From positions 232,044 through 296,043 of the forward strand of contig CBDIHI010000008.1 in the NCBI GenBank assembly GCA_965279075.1: a DNA stretch of 64,000 nucleotides, given 5' to 3'. Numbering within the stretch: the stretch's first letter is position 1; every line of letters begins with the position of its first letter. Made by a program: the position numbers and the translations under genes. Below are positions 61,199 through 64,000 of this stretch, in pieces. Under the pieces are notes generated by a model. That model saw only the letters and a list, made by a program, of their open reading frames with translations, was not told the origin of the DNA and did no database searches. This DNA comes from SZAS-79 sp965279075 (GTDB taxonomy: Bacteria; Pseudomonadota; Gammaproteobacteria; Burkholderiales; SG8-39).

Positions 61199-62334
61199 AG
61201 ATCGTAGACATCAAGGCGTACCCCACGTCTTTCCCCGTGCCCAAGCACGCGCAGGTGACGCTCGGCATAGGCACCGCAATCAAGCGCGACGCCGTGGTGG
61301 TCAAGGTCACCACGGCGGGCGGGCTGGTCGGCTGGGGCGAGTCCCACCACGGCCGTGCGCACACCGCGGTGGCGAAGCTCATCGAGACCACGTTGAAGAG
61401 GCTCGTGGTCGGCATGGACGCCTCCGACGTGGTCGGCGTCTGGGCGAAGATCTACAAGATGCAGCTCGGCAGCCACGGCATGGGGGCCGGGTGCTGCCTC
61501 GCGATGAGCGGCATCGACTGCGCGCTGTGGGACATCCGCGGCCAGGCCGCCGGCATGCCGATCTACAAGCTGATCGGCGGCGCCTACCGCGGCATTCCGG
61601 CCTACGCGGGCGGCGTGTCGCTCGGCTACCAGCCGCCGCAGGAACTGCTCGCGGAGCTGAAGCCCCACCTCAAGGCCGGCTACAAGGCGGTCAAGCTGCG
61701 CATCGGCGACAGCCCGAAGAATGACATCTCCCGCATGCGCGCGGTAAGGAAGGCAATCGGCGACGACATCGCCATCCTGACCGACGCCAACACCGGCTAC
61801 ACGGTGGCCGATGCGCGCGCCGTCATGCCGGTGATGGAGGACCTCAACATCGCCTGGCTGGAGGAGCCCTTCCCCGCCCACGACTACGAAAGCTACAGCC
61901 TCGCCTCGACCTTCTCCAGCACCCCGCTCGCGGCCGGCGAGAACCATTACACCCGCTTCGAGTTCAACCGCGTGATCGAGGACGGCTCGATCACCATCCT
62001 GCAGCCGGACCTCTCCAAGACCGGCGGCCTCACCGAGGCGCTGCGCATCGCGCACATGGCCTCGGCCTACAAGCTGCCCATCCACCCGCACAGCTCGATG
62101 ACCGGCCTGAACCACGCGATCAGCATCCATTTCCTTGCCGCGATCGACAACGGCGGCTACTTCGAGGGCGACGTCTCCAAGGCCAACAAGTTCCGCGACG
62201 AGCTCTGCTCCACGCCCTACAAGGTGGACAAGCAGGGCAAGGTCTGGCCGCAGGACAAGCCCGGGCTGGGGCTGGAAGTCGACGAGAAGTTCCTGATCAA
62301 GCACCCGCCGATCGAGGGGCCCGGATACGTTTAA
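61180..62334 (+). CDS. Enolase-superfamily enzyme, mandelate racemase/muconate cycloisomerase type
   Basis: A 384-residue protein of the MR/MLE group. Metal ligands are D202 (ILTDANTGY), E228 (WLEEPF) and E254 (AAGENHY). The first acid/base motif reads K172-L-R174 in place of K-x-K, and the C-terminal His is in IHPHSSMTG. Members racemise or dehydrate hydroxyacids such as sugar acids. The R174 change suggests mandelate-racemase-like or dehydratase chemistry rather than cycloisomerisation, but the substrate is unknown. It overlaps the hydroxyacid dehydrogenase gene. Confidence 0.92.
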   Translation: MASKDLKIVDIKAYPTSFPVPKHAQVTLGIGTAIKRDAVVVKVTTAGGLVGWGESHHGRAHTAVAKLIETTLKRLVVGMDASDVVGVWAKIYKMQLGSHGMGAGCCLAMSGIDCALWDIRGQAAGMPIYKLIGGAYRGIPAYAGGVSLGYQPPQELLAELKPHLKAGYKAVKLRIGDSPKNDISRMRAVRKAIGDDIAILTDANTGYTVADARAVMPVMEDLNIAWLEEPFPAHDYESYSLASTFSSTPLAAGENHYTRFEFNRVIEDGSITILQPDLSKTGGLTEALRIAHMASAYKLPIHPHSSMTGLNHAISIHFLAAIDNGGYFEGDVSKANKFRDELCSTPYKVDKQGKVWPQDKPGLGLEVDEKFLIKHPPIEGPGYV

Positions 62335-62365
62335 ACTGCACGCACAATAACGAGAGGAGACAAAA

Positions 62366-63343
62366 ATGAAATCGCATCCCCTGAAAGCCCTGGCAGCCGC
62401 CGCTGCGGCCCTGGCATTCTCCGGCCTGGCTTCGGCCCAGGCCTGGCCCGCCAAGCCGATCCGCTGGATCGTGCCCTACACCCCGGCCGGCATCACCGAC
62501 AACGGCACGCGCATCGTGCTGCAGAAGGTGCAGGAGCAGACCGGCTGGAACATCGTCGTGGAGAACAAGCCCGGCGCGAACTCGCTGATCGGCGCGGGCG
62601 AGGCCGCCCGCTCGCCCGCCGACGGGTATACGTTCGTCACCGTGATCGGCGCGCACGCCGCCAACGCCACCCTTTATGCCGGCAAGATCCCGTTCGACCC
62701 GGTGAAGAGCTTCACCCCGGTGTCGCTGACCATGGTGGCGCCGCTGATCATGACCGCCACCAACGGCCTGCCGGTGAAGGACGTGAAGGAACTCACCGCC
62801 TACGCCAAGGCCAACCCGGGCAAGATCTCGTTCGGGTCCTCCGGCGTCGGCGCCGCCGCGCACCTGACCACCGAATGGTTCAAGCAGATCGTCGGCGTCG
62901 ACATGGTCCACGTGCCGTACAAGGGCACCGCCCCCGCGCTGCAGGACCTGATGGGCGGCAACCTGCAGATCCTCGTCGACACGCCGAGTTCGCTGATGCC
63001 GCACGTCAAGGGCGGCAAGATCAAGGCGCTGGCCATGTTCTCGGCGCAGCGCCTGCCCAGCGCGCCCGAGGTGCCGACCATGGCGGAGGCCGGCGGCCCC
63101 CCGATGGAGTCCTCGACCTGGCTGCTGTTCCTCTCCCCGGCCGGCACGCCGCGCGACATCGTCAACCGCCTCTCGGCCGAGGTCGCCCGCGCCGTCAACG
63201 CGCCGGACGTGAAGCCCAGGCTCGAGGCCATGGGCATCATCACCGTGGGCAACACCCCCGACCAGGCGGCGAAGTTCCTCGGCGACGAAATCGCCAAATG
63301 GGCCAAGGTCATCCAGGCGGCGGGCGTGAAGGTGGAGCAATGA
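62366..63343 (+). CDS. Bug/TctC-family periplasmic solute receptor
   Basis: A 325-residue receptor with a signal peptide (ALAAAAAALAFSGLASAQA). Family motifs: RWIVPYTPAGITDNGTRIV, VVENKPGANSLIGAGEAA, YAKANPGKISFGSSGVGAA and VHVPYKGTAPALQDLMGG. A good RBS (GAGAGGAG) precedes it. It is the last gene of the plus-strand catabolic run, 31 bases after the enolase-superfamily gene. Its stop codon lies at the edge of a palindrome that precedes an IS30-type element. Confidence 0.95.
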   Translation: MKSHPLKALAAAAAALAFSGLASAQAWPAKPIRWIVPYTPAGITDNGTRIVLQKVQEQTGWNIVVENKPGANSLIGAGEAARSPADGYTFVTVIGAHAANATLYAGKIPFDPVKSFTPVSLTMVAPLIMTATNGLPVKDVKELTAYAKANPGKISFGSSGVGAAAHLTTEWFKQIVGVDMVHVPYKGTAPALQDLMGGNLQILVDTPSSLMPHVKGGKIKALAMFSAQRLPSAPEVPTMAEAGGPPMESSTWLLFLSPAGTPRDIVNRLSAEVARAVNAPDVKPRLEAMGIITVGNTPDQAAKFLGDEIAKWAKVIQAAGVKVEQ

Positions 63344-63364
63344 TGTACCGGTACCAGTACGCCA
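63341..63364. repeat. Degenerate relative of the pyrD-upstream palindrome
   Basis: 18 of 24 bases match 3635-3658, including the core CGGTACC. Here only GTACCGGTAC at 63345-63354 is perfectly symmetrical. It overlaps the Bug stop codon and lies just outside the IS30-type element. Confidence 0.45.
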
Positions 63365-64000
63365 ACTTGCGCATTCAAGTTCGAAGCGCGACAGGTGGAT
63401 TTGCTTGCAAGAGTACCTCAGCCGGGGTTTTGAATCCCAGGCACTTTCGGGGTCGGTTGTTGAGCTTGTCCTGGATGCCCTTAACCTGTGCCCTGGTCAG
63501 ATGGATTCCGCTGGTGCCTTTCGGGATGTACTGGCGCACCAGTCCGATGGTGTTCTCGCAGGTTCCTCTCTGCCCCGGACGGCCGGGATCGGCGAAGTAG
63601 GCTTTGCATTTGAGGCCGTCTTCGATCGTCTTGTAGAGCGAGAATTCCGACCCGTTGTCGAAGGTGATCGAGCGTTTGGGCAGATCGCGTAACGCGGCGA
63701 TGGTCGTGCGCGCAACCTTCTGCGACAGGCTCAGGCCACCGAACGGTGTGAGCAGGCACATATAGCGGCTGCGCCGTTCTACCAGGCACAGCTTGCGGTG
63801 AGGACTGCCTTGGCGACCCATGAAGGTGTCGCCTTCCCAATCCCCGCAAATCAGGCGCTGCTTAACGTGATCGGGACGGCTGCGGATGCTCGGCCGGTCC
63901 GCGGGGATGCTGCCCGTGTTGCGCTTGCCCCACGGGCGCGTACGCCGGCCGTAGCGCAGGTGCTCGTGGAGCTGCCCACCGAGCGCCCGGTCCCGGCGTA
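63365..64000 (-). mobile_element. IS30-family insertion sequence, one end
   Basis: The element is identified by its transposase and runs out of the window on the right. The left boundary is approximate: the transposase stops at 63375, and a likely terminal sequence lies just outside it around ACTTGCGCATTCAAGTTCG. Terminal repeats cannot be confirmed without the other end. Confidence 0.75.
63375..64000 (-). CDS. IS30-family transposase, C-terminal part
   Basis: About 208 codons are visible; the N-terminus lies beyond the right edge. The DDE integrase core is clear: first catalytic Asp in CGDWEGDTFMGRQG, a strand LVERRSRYMCLL, the second Asp in TFDNGSEFSLY, and a later Glu in GTCENTIGLVRQYIPKGTS. 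The reading frame continues upstream of the internal ATG at 63821 without a stop (RPSIRSRPDHVKQRLIC), so that ATG is not the true start. The protein ends KTPAEVLLQANPPVALRT. No internal stop is present in the visible part. Confidence 0.93.
   Translation of the reverse strand, partial: RRDRALGGQLHEHLRYGRRTRPWGKRNTGSIPADRPSIRSRPDHVKQRLICGDWEGDTFMGRQGSPHRKLCLVERRSRYMCLLTPFGGLSLSQKVARTTIAALRDLPKRSITFDNGSEFSLYKTIEDGLKCKAYFADPGRPGQRGTCENTIGLVRQYIPKGTSGIHLTRAQVKGIQDKLNNRPRKCLGFKTPAEVLLQANPPVALRT

Noticed and set aside
63481..63849. A 122-codon frame overlapping the IS30 transposase in another frame.
   Set aside because: Shadow of the transposase, which has the DDE motifs in the chosen frame.

Overview
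This 64 kb window is a GC-rich bacterial chromosome segment carrying about 62 genes at very high coding density, with no intergenic gap above roughly 190 bases. It most likely comes from a betaproteobacterium, probably Burkholderiales. The reasons are four Bug/TctC-type solute receptors without the matching TctA/TctB membrane genes, the pyrD/RnfB-like ferredoxin/nth/DUF1841 gene order, the aat-bpt N-end-rule pair, a class II (B12) ribonucleotide reductase and ETF-linked acyl-CoA metabolism. This assignment is inference from gene content; no 16S gene or other marker is present. No tRNA, rRNA or CRISPR array was seen.

Layout. 1-3.6 kb: the end of a Bug receptor, a PhnD-like binding protein, a Tat-exported Rieske protein, and the two N-end-rule aminoacyl transferases. 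3.7-6.1 kb: pyrD, an 8-Cys ferredoxin, nth and DUF1841, mostly joined by 4-base ATGA overlaps. 6.2-9.0 kb: two small cytochromes c, then a MoxR ATPase with its VWA partner. 9.0-15.7 kb (minus strand): a cytidylate-kinase-like/BON fusion, a diguanylate cyclase, a frameshifted PAS-GGDEF-EAL protein, and a lone GspE-type ATPase. 15.8-29.9 kb: mostly housekeeping and stress genes (UMF1 transporter, peroxiredoxin, a Cys/His-rich secreted protein, htpG, azlCD, M16 protease, mscL, greB, an ankyrin membrane protein, a sorbosone-dehydrogenase-like protein, nrdJ). 29.9-34.1 kb: an orphan type I secretion ABC/HlyD pair and a LuxR-type response regulator. 34.2-36.8 kb: divergent hutI/hutF.

36.8-51.1 kb is an acyl-CoA block. 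It has an oxoacid CoA-transferase, acetoacetyl-CoA synthetase, a thioesterase, ETF-ubiquinone oxidoreductase, an acyl-CoA dehydrogenase and etfAB. These are followed by a Zn-ribbon/OB protein, SCP-X-type thiolase, class II aldolase, SDR and MaoC gene set. Electrons from the dehydrogenases would pass through EtfAB and ETF-QO to the quinone pool, all encoded here. 51.2-63.3 kb is a one-directional catabolic island: a DMT exporter, three Bug receptors, an AidB-like dehydrogenase, two CaiB-type CoA-transferases, a quinone-oxidoreductase-like MDR, a D-2-hydroxyacid dehydrogenase and an enolase-superfamily enzyme, much of it translationally coupled. Its substrate cannot be read from sequence. The window ends inside an IS30-family element.

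The most notable signals are a near-consensus LexA box overlapping the nrdJ promoter, two divergent gene pairs with only 22-24 bases between start codons and interlocking -10 hexamers, a perfect 22-base palindrome before pyrD with a degenerate relative beside the IS30 element, a kinase-BON fusion, an RNase-H-like reading frame with no normal start codon, and a single-base frameshift in a degenerate c-di-GMP protein next to the GspE ATPase.
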